NCBI GenBank assembly: GCA_031272775.1
Contig: JAISTB010000014.1
Location: 17,566 to 81,565 of the forward strand
DNA length: 64,000 bases
Direction: 5' to 3'
Source of the DNA: Fusobacteriaceae bacterium
Lineage (GTDB): Bacteria; Fusobacteriota; Fusobacteriia; Fusobacteriales; Fusobacteriaceae
Shown here in pieces: positions 42,801-51,250 of this stretch; the first letter of the stretch is position 1; each line of letters begins with the position of its first letter. The translations under genes and the position numbers were made by a program. The notes below the pieces were generated by a model, which worked only from the letters and a program-made list of their open reading frames with translations, made no database searches and was not told the origin of the DNA.

Positions 42801-42876
42801 AAGTTAACAAATACACCTAAAATAAGTTAATAAATGCACCTGTTCTAAGTTAATAAATACACCATTTGAAAGTTAA
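42801..42876. repeat. 23-bp tandem direct repeats upstream of the second DUF4143 gene
   Basis: AAGTTAAYAAATRCACC begins at 42801, 42824 and 42847, with a partial fourth copy AAGTTAA at 42870. Each 17-base conserved core is followed by 6 variable bases. The rest of the 200-base gap (42750-42950) is AT-rich and holds only this array and a terminator. Confidence 0.9.
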
Positions 42877-42904
42877 TTTTCGCGCCACAAAAATAGTATA
42901 GATT

Positions 42905-42940
42905 AAAAAAGGCCGCCGCGGTTGGCGGCAGCCTTTTTTT
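42905..42940 (-). terminator. Terminator behind the PheC-like gene, possibly bidirectional
   Basis: On the minus strand AAAAAAAGGCTGCCGC and GCGGCGGCC form a stem with loop CAACC, followed by TTTTTTT. The A-run on the other side would also allow stopping on the plus strand. Confidence 0.85.
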
Positions 42941-42950
42941 AGGGTTTTTC

Positions 42951-43724
42951 TTACTTCAACCACTTGTCGGCGGCTTTCTGCAGTTCTCCCCGGGTCTCCA
43001 AAAGATCCCAGAGAAAATTCAGCACGCGCACATAGTCGGGATCGTCCTTCTGGATCATAAAGCCCAACTTGTTGATCGGCGTCAGCGGTTTATCGATAAA
43101 AGCCGCGTAGAGCCTGTCGTCTTTTTGCGCGTAAAGCAGCGCCTCAAAGGTTTCCGTGATCATGACGTCCCCTTTTCCCTCGGCGATCAATCCCGGAATC
43201 TCGGCGTTCTTTTCGTGGGTGGAAACCGTCGCTCCCGTGAGATTGGCCAGCACAAAGGCCTCGTTTGTCCCGCCCGGGTTCTTGATCACGCGGACTTCGG
43301 GCTTGTTCATGCTTTCCAGCGTCGTGTACTTGTCCTTGTCCGTTTTTCGAATCAGGGCCACTTTACCGAAGGGCGCGTATCCCGGCAGAAACTCGTACTG
43401 GGAAACCCGGGTCGGATTTCTCGTGATGCCGCCCAGGGCAAGGTCGTACTTGTCCTCTTTGAGGTCGGTCAGGAGATTCTTCCAGACCGTCGGCACATAC
43501 TCGACCGTGACGCCCAGTTCCTTCGCGATGAGCTCGATGACATCGATGTCATAACCCTCGTATTTTCCGTCGGTCAGCATGGAAAAGGGCCTGTAATCCC
43601 CGGGTGTTCCCACCCGCAGCACTTTTTTGGAAAGAATCGCGTCCAAACGGTCCCCCGCGTAGGCGCAGGCGGCGGTCAGCACGACCAATACCGCAATCAG
43701 CACATTTCTCAAACTTTTTTTCAT
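42951..43724 (-). CDS. Family 3 solute-binding protein resembling periplasmic cyclohexadienyl dehydratase
   Basis: A 257-residue exported protein with signal peptide (residues 1-23, ending AYA) and the SBP_bac_3 fold. LDAILSKKVLRVGTPGDYRPFS, given here as SKKVLRVGTPGDYRPFS, and YDIDVIELIAKELGV open the protein. VIKNPGGTNEAF and KNAEIPGLIAEGKGDVMITE closely resemble PheC, the periplasmic cyclohexadienyl/arogenate dehydratase that evolved from amino-acid-binding proteins. It is therefore either an amino-acid-binding protein or a PheC-like enzyme; sequence alone does not decide. No ABC permease accompanies it. It lies downstream of a TAXI TRAP system on the same strand. Confidence 0.8.
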   Translation of the reverse strand: MKKSLRNVLIAVLVVLTAACAYAGDRLDAILSKKVLRVGTPGDYRPFSMLTDGKYEGYDIDVIELIAKELGVTVEYVPTVWKNLLTDLKEDKYDLALGGITRNPTRVSQYEFLPGYAPFGKVALIRKTDKDKYTTLESMNKPEVRVIKNPGGTNEAFVLANLTGATVSTHEKNAEIPGLIAEGKGDVMITETFEALLYAQKDDRLYAAFIDKPLTPINKLGFMIQKDDPDYVRVLNFLWDLLETRGELQKAADKWLK

Positions 43725-43775
43725 GGTAACCCCCTTGCTATAACAGTTATTTTTTTGTTGCTTTTTTACACGATT

Positions 43776-44738
43776 TTATTTGAGTACGCCGATTTCTTTG
43801 TAATATTTTTCGGCGCCCGGGTGGAGCGGCAGATTGGCGATATCGCTGACGGCGTCGGCGGCTTTGACGCCGGTGAGACCTTTGTTGCTCTCGGCCAGTT
43901 TCTCCACATTTTCCCAGAATACCTTGGTGAGGTCATAGACGGTCTGCTCGCTCAAATCCGCCGTCGTGAACATGACCATTTTGATGGCCGTCGTCTGGAT
44001 GTCCTTGTCCTGCCCGGCGTAAGTCCCCGCGGGGATCGTGAGTTTGGCGTACCAGGGATAATCTTTTTGCAGATTGGCGATCACGGCGTCGTCGATGTTG
44101 AGGATCACGGCGCCCGCAGTGGAGGTGGCTTCCGTCACGGCGGCGTTGCCGAGGGCGGCCATGATCCAGGCCCCGTCAAGCTGCTTGTTCCGGATCATGT
44201 CGACGGCTTCCGTAAAGCCGATGTTTTCCACTTTGATGTCGTCGGGATACTTCAGTCCGGCGGCGGTAAAATGGTTCTTCGATTCCCCTTCGGTGGAGCT
44301 TCCGACGGCGCCTGTGGCAAAGTGGGCGCCCTTCATCTTGGCGAGGCTGTCGATGCCCGAGGCCTTCGTGACGATGACCTGGTTGGGGTTGTAGTACAGC
44401 CCGCCGATCACGCGGAATTTCTCGTTTTTCCGTCCGTCAAAGGTCCCGGTTCCCGTGTAGGACTCATAGCAGTTGGAGCTGATCGCGATGCTGACCTGGG
44501 CTTCCCCCATGGCGAGAAGGTTCAGATTTTCGACGCCGCCGCCCGAGGCCTGGGAACTGGCTTTCACATAGTCAATTTTTGTCGTCCAGAGGTTGGTGAT
44601 GGCGGCCCCCAGCGGATAGAGGGCGCCGGTTGTGGCGGCCGTGGGGAAATTGATCGTTACCGTAGATTTGGCAAAGGCTGTCGCGCCTGCCAGTAAAACG
44701 AGGATCAGTACACAAATTTTGCAGAACAGTTTTCTCAT
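43776..44738 (-). CDS. TAXI-family TRAP transporter solute-binding protein
   Basis: A 320-residue exported binding protein. It has a signal peptide (LFCKICVLILVLLAGATAFA) and the TAXI pattern: TINFPTAATTGALYPLGAAI, ASGGGVENLNLLAMGEAQVSI, KMKGAHFATGAVGSSTEGES and a C-terminal LPLHPGAEKYYKEIGVLK. TAXI proteins feed fused TRAP permeases with carboxylates, often glutamate or other dicarboxylates; the ligand here is unknown. Its start lies just 4 bases after the stop of the fused permease gene, so the two form a transport operon. Confidence 0.93.
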   Translation of the reverse strand: MRKLFCKICVLILVLLAGATAFAKSTVTINFPTAATTGALYPLGAAITNLWTTKIDYVKASSQASGGGVENLNLLAMGEAQVSIAISSNCYESYTGTGTFDGRKNEKFRVIGGLYYNPNQVIVTKASGIDSLAKMKGAHFATGAVGSSTEGESKNHFTAAGLKYPDDIKVENIGFTEAVDMIRNKQLDGAWIMAALGNAAVTEATSTAGAVILNIDDAVIANLQKDYPWYAKLTIPAGTYAGQDKDIQTTAIKMVMFTTADLSEQTVYDLTKVFWENVEKLAESNKGLTGVKAADAVSDIANLPLHPGAEKYYKEIGVLK

Positions 44739-44742
44739 GATG

Positions 44743-46677
44743 TTATTCCATCTCCTTCTTTTTTTGGTATATTTGAATGATAAAAATCACTGCGAACAAG
44801 ATGAGGCCGGCGACATCAGAAATCCTTTCGGGGCTGATCGTACAGAGGGCGGCCACAAACAGCGCGGCGCGCACGGGCCAGCCCAGTTTCCGGAAAAACA
44901 TGCCCTGAAGGGCCGCGGTCAGGCCGATGACGCCGATCGTCGCCGTCGCCGCGGCTTGCGCCGTCGTCAGGAAGGGCGCGTCCGTCGCCCCGATCAAAAG
45001 GACCGGATTCCCCAGAAAGAAAAAGGGGACAAGAAAGCCGGTCATGCCCAATTTCATCGCGATAAAGGACGTCTTTGTCTGATTGGCGCCCGCGAGACCC
45101 GCGGCCACATAGGAACTCATGGCGACGGGAGGCGTGATATTGGACAGGCAGGCGTAGATCAGGCAGAACATGTGGGCCGCCACAGGCAACACGCCGATAT
45201 CGATCAAAACGGGAATCGCCACGGCCACCACAATCACGTAAGCCGCGACGCCGGGGACGCCCATGCCCAAGATCGTACTCATGATCATGACCATGAGGCC
45301 GCCCAGATAGAGCTGGTCCTTCCCGACGACCGAAAGGATCACGTAGCCCATGGAAAGCCCGAGGCTCGTCAGAGACACCGTCCCGATGATGATCCCGATT
45401 ACGACGCAGGAAATCCCGACGCCGACAGCGCCTCTGGCCCCTTCGTCCAGGGCTTTCAGAATGACGGCCGGGGACATCCGCGTTTCCTTCCGGAAGGCCG
45501 CCGCGAGCACCGTCGCGATGATCGCGTAAACGGCCGCGTAAAGCGGCGTGTAACCCATAAACATCATGGCCATCAGGACCGCGAGGGGAATCACGAGATG
45601 ACCTTCCTTTTTGATGACTTCCAGAGCGCCGGGAATATTTTCGGGCGAAAGTCCCTTGAGTCCCAGCCGTTTGGCCTCGAAATGCACGGCAAACATCAGC
45701 GAAAGATAATAGAGAAAGGCGGGAATCGCCGCCGCAACCATGACCTTGCTGTAGCTCATCCCCAAAAATTCCGCCATGACGAAGCCCACGGCCCCCATGA
45801 TGGGCGGGCAGAACTGCCCTCCGGTGGACGCCACCGCTTCCACGGCCGCCGCGAATTCGCTGCGGTAGCCGGTTTCCTTCATCAGGGGGATCGTAATGGT
45901 CCCGGTTGTTACCACATTGGCCACGGCGGATCCGTTGATCATGCCGATCAGGGCGCTTGCCACGACGGCGACCTTGGCGGGCCCCCCCGGCGATCTTCCC
46001 ACGAGCGTCATGGCCACGTCGTTGATGAACTTGCTGAATCCGCTGTATTTGAGAAAGGCCCCGAAGAGCACAAAGAGAAAAATATAGCTTGCCGAAACGC
46101 CGATCCCGACGCCGAAAATTCCCTGACTGCCCCAGGAGAGGTGGCTCAGGACCCGGCGCAGGGAAAATCCGTTGTGTCCGAGACTACCGGGGATGTATTT
46201 CCCGATAAAATTGTAGAGAAAAAAGACGAGTCCGAGGACGGCGAGACTGGTCGACGCCCGCCTTGCGGCCTCAAAGACCAGCAGGATCGCGGCTGCTGCG
46301 ACAATATACTCAAATTTTGTGAAAAAGCCCATGCTCCGGGCGACTCTCGGATAATTCACGATCATATACCCGAACGTCAGGACGGTCAGCGCGACGAGAA
46401 CCAGATCCCACAGGGGAGGCGCCGTCCGGCGTTTGCGTTCTTTTTTGACCGTCGGATACAAGAGGAGCGTGAAGATGATGAGAAACATGCAATGGCCCAT
46501 TCTGAGGCTCATGGCGTTGATGGTCCGGACATTGACCCAGACCTGCAACAGGGCCCAGGCCGCCAGAAGGCCCACAAGAAGCTTGGCGAAAGGCCCCTCG
46601 TATATGCGCGTCCGCGCGTCGGCGTCCTTTTCCTCCAGGAGTTTTTGCGCGATTTCTTCTATGTTTTGCTGTGCCAA
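44743..46677 (-). CDS. TRAP transporter fused permease (4TM/12TM)
   Basis: A 644-residue inner-membrane protein in which the small (DctQ-like) and large (DctM-like) TRAP subunits are fused. It has many hydrophobic segments, with AMTLVGRSPGGPAKVAVVAS, GMINGSAVANVVTTGTITIP, GGQFCPPIMGAVGFVMAEFL and GMGVPGVAAYVIVVAVAIP as conserved loops. It works by sodium-driven uptake with the TAXI binding protein encoded directly downstream. The first 60 residues are charged and probably cytoplasmic. GGAGGATACC lies before ATG 46677. It is the first gene of the minus-strand transport operon. Confidence 0.93.
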   Translation of the reverse strand: MAQQNIEEIAQKLLEEKDADARTRIYEGPFAKLLVGLLAAWALLQVWVNVRTINAMSLRMGHCMFLIIFTLLLYPTVKKERKRRTAPPLWDLVLVALTVLTFGYMIVNYPRVARSMGFFTKFEYIVAAAAILLVFEAARRASTSLAVLGLVFFLYNFIGKYIPGSLGHNGFSLRRVLSHLSWGSQGIFGVGIGVSASYIFLFVLFGAFLKYSGFSKFINDVAMTLVGRSPGGPAKVAVVASALIGMINGSAVANVVTTGTITIPLMKETGYRSEFAAAVEAVASTGGQFCPPIMGAVGFVMAEFLGMSYSKVMVAAAIPAFLYYLSLMFAVHFEAKRLGLKGLSPENIPGALEVIKKEGHLVIPLAVLMAMMFMGYTPLYAAVYAIIATVLAAAFRKETRMSPAVILKALDEGARGAVGVGISCVVIGIIIGTVSLTSLGLSMGYVILSVVGKDQLYLGGLMVMIMSTILGMGVPGVAAYVIVVAVAIPVLIDIGVLPVAAHMFCLIYACLSNITPPVAMSSYVAAGLAGANQTKTSFIAMKLGMTGFLVPFFFLGNPVLLIGATDAPFLTTAQAAATATIGVIGLTAALQGMFFRKLGWPVRAALFVAALCTISPERISDVAGLILFAVIFIIQIYQKKKEME

Positions 46678-46719
46678 TTGGTATCCTCCGCGATGTTTGA
46701 TTTTCGAAAATATGGCTAT

Positions 46720-46728
46720 ATTATATCA
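46720..46728 (-). promoter_or_regulatory. Extended -10 promoter of the TAXI TRAP operon
   Basis: Minus strand TGATATAAT (46728-46720); no good -35. The rest of the 323-base gap 46678-47000 shows no gene, only AT-rich sequence and the proB promoter. Confidence 0.5.
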
Positions 46729-46954
46729 CAAAAGAGAAATTTTCCCTATATGTTCACCGAAAAAATTGCGCCGGTATGTCTCATATCATAGCACATCCGG
46801 AAAAAAGGGTACAGCCCACAATTAAAAAAAAATCTTTGTTCGCCCCGCTTTTCTGAAAAAGCCCCCTTTTCGCAAATTCCGGCGCACACCGGGGAAAAAC
46901 CTGTTCGGTCTGCTTGCGCGCTTTTGTTTTCATCGGGAAAAATACGAAAATTTC

Positions 46955-46983
46955 GTGCAAAAATTTCAAAGATCCTGTATAAT
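46955..46983 (+). promoter_or_regulatory. Promoter of proB and possibly the following operon
   Basis: TATAAT at 46978-46983 with weak -35 GTGCAA at 46955-46960 (17-base spacer). Confidence 0.5.
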
Positions 46984-47000
46984 AAAGGTGGTAACAAAAA

Positions 47001-47834
47001 ATGAATACTCGGACGGTTAACATGCAAAATCTCGAAAAAGCAAAAACAAAATTGAAAAAAGCAAAGAAAATCGTGGTCAAGGTCGGCACATCCACCCTGA
47101 CCCACAGCAACGGCAAAATCAACCTCGAGCTGATCAATAAGCTCAGTTGGGTCCTGACGGCGCTGATCAACGAAGGACGGGAGTTGATTCTCGTCACCTC
47201 AGGCGCCATCGGCGTAGGGGCCACAAAGCTGAATTTCCGCAAACGACCCACGGTGGCCGAGGAAAAACAGGCCGCGGCGGCCATCGGACAGGCCGCCCTC
47301 ATGCAGATCTACCAGAATTTTTTCGGCCAATACAATCAGACGACGGCCCAGATTCTTTTGACGAAAGACGACTTCAAAGACGGGGAGCGCAAGACCAATA
47401 CCCGCAACACCTTCGCCACCCTGCTCCGCTTCGGCGTCCTTCCGATCGTCAACAACAATGATACGATTTCCACGGACGAAATCGGTTTTTCCGATAACGA
47501 TATCCTGTCGGCGGGCGTCGCCTCCATCCTCAACGCGGATCTTTTGATCCTCATGACCGATATCGACGCGCTCTACGACAGCAATCCCAAGACAAATCCC
47601 GGAGCGAAACGGATCCCCTATGTCCCGAAGATCTCAAAGGAAGTGGCCGACGTCTCGGGCGGCAAGGGGAGCACATTCAGCGTGGGCGGCATGGAGACAA
47701 AGATCGCGGCCGCGGAACTGTGCTACGAACACGGAGTTCTCATGGCGATTCTCGACGGCTCTGATCCCGCGGGAATCCTTGATCTCATCGGCGGAAAAGA
47801 TCTCGGCACCATCTTTGATGTCAAGGGGGAATAA
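47001..47834 (+). CDS. proB: Glutamate 5-kinase
   Basis: A 277-residue amino-acid kinase that phosphorylates glutamate to gamma-glutamyl phosphate, the first step of proline synthesis. It has KKIVVKVGTSTLTH, ILVTSGAIGVGATKL, PIVNNNDTISTDEIGFSDND, LLILMTDIDALYDSNP and SVGGMETKIAAAELCYEHG, all diagnostic. It is short because the C-terminal PUA domain of the E. coli enzyme is absent, as in several other bacteria. The start at ATG 47001 follows AAAGGTGG; ATG 47022 is possible. It is two bases upstream of proA. Confidence 0.95.
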   Translation: MNTRTVNMQNLEKAKTKLKKAKKIVVKVGTSTLTHSNGKINLELINKLSWVLTALINEGRELILVTSGAIGVGATKLNFRKRPTVAEEKQAAAAIGQAALMQIYQNFFGQYNQTTAQILLTKDDFKDGERKTNTRNTFATLLRFGVLPIVNNNDTISTDEIGFSDNDILSAGVASILNADLLILMTDIDALYDSNPKTNPGAKRIPYVPKISKEVADVSGGKGSTFSVGGMETKIAAAELCYEHGVLMAILDGSDPAGILDLIGGKDLGTIFDVKGE

Positions 47835-47835
47835 A

Positions 47836-49080
47836 ATGACGCTGGAAATGATCGGGCAGGCCGCGAAAAAAGCGGCCGCTGAACTGGCCCAATGCTCAAC
47901 GGACAAAAAAAATAATGCGCTCCGGCAGGCAGCTGACGCCCTCGTTGCCCGCTCGGCGGAGTTGCTTGCGGAAAATCTAAAAGACGTCGGGGCGGCTGTC
48001 CGGAACAAAGTCAAAAGCGCCTTTATCGACAGGCTTACGCTGACGGAAAAACGAATTGCCGATTTGGCCAAGGGCCTCCGGGACGTGGCGGCCTTGAACG
48101 ATCCCGTGGGCGAATACGTCCTGACCAAGACGCTTCCCAACGGCCTCATTTTAGGGCAAAGGCGGGTCCCCCTGGGCGTCATCGCCATCATCTATGAGTC
48201 CCGGCCCAACGTGACTTCGGACGCCTTCGGCCTCTGCCTCAAAGCCGGAAACGCGACGATCCTCAGAGGCGGCAAAGAAGCCATCGGGACAAACCTCAAA
48301 ATCGTGGAAATCCTCAGGGAAGCCCTCGCGCAAAGCGGCGTCAATCCAGACGCCGTCCAGATCCTCTCCGACACGAGCCATGAAACGGCGGCAAAGCTCA
48401 TGGGTCTCCGGGAATATGTGGACGTCCTGATCCCCAGAGGCGGCGCCAACCTCATTTCGAGCGTCATTCAAAACAGCTCCGTCCCCTGTATCGAAACGGG
48501 GCTCGGCAACTGTCATGTCTTCATGGATGAAAGCGGCGACCCCCAAAAGGCGGTCCCGATTATTATCAACGCCAAGACCCAGCGGCCGGGGGTCTGTAAC
48601 GCCATGGAAAAGCTCCTGATCCACGAGGCGATCTATCAGGACTTCGCGCCTGTGATCGCGGCGGCCCTGCGGGAAAAAGGCGTCGAAATCCGCGGCGACG
48701 ACAGGATCGCCGCCGTGGTCCCCGAGGTGATTCCGGCCACGGAAGAGGACTGGTATACGGAATATGAAGACTATATTATCGCCATCAAGGTCGTCAAAGA
48801 TCTCGACGAGGCCATCGCCCACATCGGACGCTACAGCACGAAGCACTCGGAAGCCATCATCACCGAGCATTACGGCAACGCCCAGCGTTTCCTCAACGAA
48901 ATCGACGCGGCGGCCGTCTACGTCAACGCCTCCACGCGCTTTACCGACGGCGGGGAATTCGGCTTCGGGGCCGAAATCGGGATCAGTACGCAAAAATTGC
49001 ACGCGAGGGGTCCCATGGGGCTCAAAGAACTCACGAGCACAAAATACGTCATCTACGGAAACGGACAAATCCGGAAATAA
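47836..49080 (+). CDS. proA: Glutamate-5-semialdehyde dehydrogenase (gamma-glutamyl phosphate reductase)
   Basis: A 414-residue NADPH-dependent enzyme reducing gamma-glutamyl phosphate to glutamate semialdehyde. It has RVPLGVIAIIYESRPNVTSD, CLKAGNATILRGGKEAIGTN, VDVLIPRGGANLISSV, ETGLGNCHVFMDESGD and RPGVCNAMEKLLIH, where Cys of PGVCNA is the catalytic thiol. AAGGGGGAATAAA supplies the ribosome binding site and ATG 47836 lies one base after the proB stop. It ends 35 bases before adk, where many bacteria have secY instead. Confidence 0.96.
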   Translation: MTLEMIGQAAKKAAAELAQCSTDKKNNALRQAADALVARSAELLAENLKDVGAAVRNKVKSAFIDRLTLTEKRIADLAKGLRDVAALNDPVGEYVLTKTLPNGLILGQRRVPLGVIAIIYESRPNVTSDAFGLCLKAGNATILRGGKEAIGTNLKIVEILREALAQSGVNPDAVQILSDTSHETAAKLMGLREYVDVLIPRGGANLISSVIQNSSVPCIETGLGNCHVFMDESGDPQKAVPIIINAKTQRPGVCNAMEKLLIHEAIYQDFAPVIAAALREKGVEIRGDDRIAAVVPEVIPATEEDWYTEYEDYIIAIKVVKDLDEAIAHIGRYSTKHSEAIITEHYGNAQRFLNEIDAAAVYVNASTRFTDGGEFGFGAEIGISTQKLHARGPMGLKELTSTKYVIYGNGQIRK

Positions 49081-49115
49081 ACGCGGCGTCCCGGGACGCC
49101 AGGGAGTGGATCACT

Positions 49116-49757
49116 ATGAATATTATGCTGTTTGGAGCGCCGGGCGCCGGCAAGGGCACACAGGCAAAATTCATCGAGGAAAGATACGGTATTCCCCAGG
49201 TATCCACGGGCGATATCCTGCGAGCGGCCGTAGCCGAAGGGACACCCATGGGGCTTGAGGCCAAACGCTACATGGGGGAGGGGAAACTCGTGCCCGACGA
49301 GACCATGATCGGCGTCATCCGCGAACGGCTCGTCAAGGACGACTGCCGCAAGGGCTTCATTTTGGACGGCTTCCCCCGGACGCTGCCCCAGGCCGAGGCT
49401 CTGGACGTCCTGATGAAGGAAATGGGGAAGACCCTCGACAAAGTCATTTCCCTCAATGTCCCCGACGAGCTGATCGCCGAGCGGGTAACGGGGCGGCGGG
49501 TCTGCAAATCCTGCGGCGCTTCCTTTCACGTCAAATTTTCCACGCCGAAAAAAGAAGGGATCTGCGATCTCTGCGGCGGGGAGCTCTTTACGAGAAAAGA
49601 CGACAACGCCGAAACCATAGGAAAGCGACTCGTCGAATACCACAAACAGACGGCCCCCGTCTTTCATTACTACAAGGAAAAAGGTCTCCTGGCGGAACTG
49701 GACGGAACAAAGGACGTGGCCCGGGTGACCCAAGAAATTTTCGCGCTGCTGGGCTGA
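49116..49757 (+). CDS. adk: Adenylate kinase
   Basis: A 213-residue enzyme converting AMP and ATP into two ADP. It has the P-loop FGAPGAGKGTQAKFIE, VSTGDILRAAV, DGFPRTLPQAEAL (AMP-binding) and a lid domain with a zinc site CKSCG...CDLCG, the four-cysteine type typical of Gram-positive and some other bacteria. AGGGAG lies upstream of ATG 49116. It stands between proA and map at the head of the translation gene cluster. Confidence 0.96.
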   Translation: MNIMLFGAPGAGKGTQAKFIEERYGIPQVSTGDILRAAVAEGTPMGLEAKRYMGEGKLVPDETMIGVIRERLVKDDCRKGFILDGFPRTLPQAEALDVLMKEMGKTLDKVISLNVPDELIAERVTGRRVCKSCGASFHVKFSTPKKEGICDLCGGELFTRKDDNAETIGKRLVEYHKQTAPVFHYYKEKGLLAELDGTKDVARVTQEIFALLG

Positions 49758-49794
49758 AACCCGGAACGGAGCGAGGATCGGAGAACAATTTTTC

Positions 49795-50559
49795 ATGGCA
49801 TTGATCAAAACATTGGATGAAATCAAAAAAATCAAAAAGGCAAACGAAATTCTGGCCCGCCTGTACCGGGACATCCTGCCGCCCCATATCCGGCCGGGCG
49901 TCACGACAGGCGAAATCAACGCAATCGCCGACGATTATATCCGCTCGCAAGGAGCGAGGCCGGCCTGCATCGGCGTCCCGGGGGCCGTACAGCCCTTTCC
50001 GGCGGCCTGCTGCATCTCCGTCAACGAGGAGGTCATCCACGGCATACCCGGCGGGAGAAAGCTCCGGGCCGGAGACGTGATCAGCATCGACAGCTGCACG
50101 GAACTGAACGGTTATTACGGGGATGCGGCGATCACCTACCCCGTGGGGGAAATCGACGAAGCCGCCAAAAAACTCCTTGAAGTCACGGAAAAAGCCAGGG
50201 AAATCGGAATCGCTCAGGCCGTTGCGGGCAATCGGATCGGGGACATCAGCCACGCGATCCAGCGCTGGGTTGAACAACAGGGCTTTTCCGTTATCCGGGA
50301 ATACGCGGGGCACGGCGTCGGCAACGATATCCACGAAGATCCTGTGATTCCCAATTACGGCAGGGCCGCGCGGGGCATGAAAATCGAAAACGGTATGGTC
50401 CTCGCCATCGAGCCCATGGTCAACGCGGGAAGTTATAAGATCGCGCTTCTTGCCGACGGCTGGACCGTCGTCGCCAGGGACGGCAAAAAATCAGCCCATT
50501 TTGAGCACTCCATTGCGATCGTAGACGGAAAACCTCTGATACTGAGCATCGAGGACTGA
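49795..50559 (+). CDS. map: Methionine aminopeptidase, type I
   Basis: A 254-residue enzyme removing the N-terminal methionine from new proteins. Metal ligands of the pita-bread fold are visible: Asp in [10 protein letters not shown], Asp in [11 protein letters not shown], His in [12 protein letters not shown], Glu in [10 protein letters not shown] and Glu in HFEHSIAIV. The conserved [20 protein letters not shown] stretch appears as [19 protein letters not shown] lies 11 bases before ATG 49795. The order adk-map-infA-rpmJ is the classical one downstream of secY. Confidence 0.96.
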   Translation: MALIKTLDEIKKIKKANEILARLYRDILPPHIRPGVTTGEINAIADDYIRSQGARPACIGVPGAVQPFPAACCISVNEEVIHGIPGGRKLRAGDVISIDSCTELNGYYGDAAITYPVGEIDEAAKKLLEVTEKAREIGIAQAVAGNRIGDISHAIQRWVEQQGFSVIREYAGHGVGNDIHEDPVIPNYGRAARGMKIENGMVLAIEPMVNAGSYKIALLADGWTVVARDGKKSAHFEHSIAIVDGKPLILSIED

Positions 50560-50606
50560 GAAGGCACAAAAAATTGAAAAAAACCATAAATTTTCTCACG
50601 AAACGC

Positions 50607-50635
50607 TGGACTTATTCCAAATAAAATGGTATAAT
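50607..50635 (+). promoter_or_regulatory. Promoter ahead of infA
   Basis: TGGACT (50607-50612), 17-base spacer, TATAAT (50630-50635). It gives the ribosomal cluster transcription independent of proBA-adk-map. Confidence 0.7.
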
Positions 50636-50665
50636 ACTATGTATTTCTATTCGATCGGAGGAAAC

Positions 50666-50887
50666 ATGTCGAAGAAAGATGTAATCGAATTAGAAGGGAC
50701 GATCGTCGAGGCCCTTCCCAATGCTATGTTCAAAATTGAACTGGAGAACGGGCACACGATATTAGGCCACATTTCCGGCAAGATGCGCATGAACTACATC
50801 AAGATCCTGCCGGGAGATACGGTAACCGTACAGATCTCCCCCTATGACCTGTCAAGAGGACGGATCGTGTACAGAAAGAAAAATTAA
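50666..50887 (+). CDS. infA: Translation initiation factor IF-1
   Basis: A 73-residue S1-fold protein that binds the ribosomal A site during initiation. [20 protein letters not shown] and [19 protein letters not shown] are near-universal IF-1 sequences. GGAGGAAAC precedes ATG 50666; nine further in-frame codons upstream lack a ribosome binding site and fall near the promoter. It is the first gene after an internal promoter and heads the alpha ribosomal operon. Confidence 0.97.
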   Translation: MSKKDVIELEGTIVEALPNAMFKIELENGHTILGHISGKMRMNYIKILPGDTVTVQISPYDLSRGRIVYRKKN

Positions 50888-50934
50888 CCATCAGAAAACA
50901 GAACGAAAACCAGAGAAAAAGGAGGCGAACACCG

Positions 50935-51048
50935 TTGAAAGTAAGAGTATCGATCAAACCCATGTGCGACAAATGCAAGATCATCAAACGGCACGGAAAA
51001 ATCCGGGTCATCTGCGAAAATCCGAAACACAAACAGGTACAGGGCTGA
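50935..51048 (+). CDS. rpmJ: Ribosomal protein L36 (TTG start)
   Basis: A 37-residue protein of the large subunit. The protein starts [20 protein letters not shown], with CxxC, a later Cys (RVICENP) and His (KHKQ) as the zinc ligands of the classical C+ form. The start codon is TTG at 50935, nine bases after AAGGAGG; no ATG or GTG is available without losing the conserved N-terminus. It lies between infA and a 200-base leader before rpsM. Confidence 0.93.
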   Translation: MKVRVSIKPMCDKCKIIKRHGKIRVICENPKHKQVQG

Positions 51049-51114
51049 TGCGGCGACGCGAGGCGGCAATTGACAATCAAACAAAATCTTGAAAACGGAC
51101 AATTCTATTGTAAA

Positions 51115-51173
51115 GACATGGCGCGCCGTAGGGCCGTTATCCCGGAAAATCACGCGATTTGCGGGACCATGTC
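51115..51173 (+). ncRNA. Structured leader between rpmJ and rpsM, candidate r-protein autoregulatory element
   Basis: The 202-base gap 51049-51250 holds no gene but contains nested stems: GACATGG (51115-51121) with CCATGTC (51167-51173), TCCCG (51140-51144) with CGGGA (51162-51166), and AAATC (51147-51151) with GATTT (51156-51160). The two 3' arms are contiguous, giving a bulged hairpin. Position before rpsM suggests autogenous control by S4 or another ribosomal protein; inference only. Confidence 0.5.
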
Positions 51174-51250
51174 GAGGAAAGTATTTCTGCCTGTTTTTAT
51201 TTACAGGTAAAATAGATTGATTTCTGATCAATGACCAAGGAGGAAAAAGT

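Noticed and set aside
42801..42876. CRISPR array
   Set aside because: Gaps between the repeated cores are only 6 bases, far too short for spacers, and there are no cas genes.
44632..46791. Open frame of over 700 codons on the plus strand opposite the TAXI TRAP permease
   Set aside because: His/Arg/Gly/Asp-rich antisense shadow of a clearly recognised transporter.
46678..47000. T-box or other riboswitch before proB
   Set aside because: No T-box sequence, specifier stem or known riboswitch core could be found.
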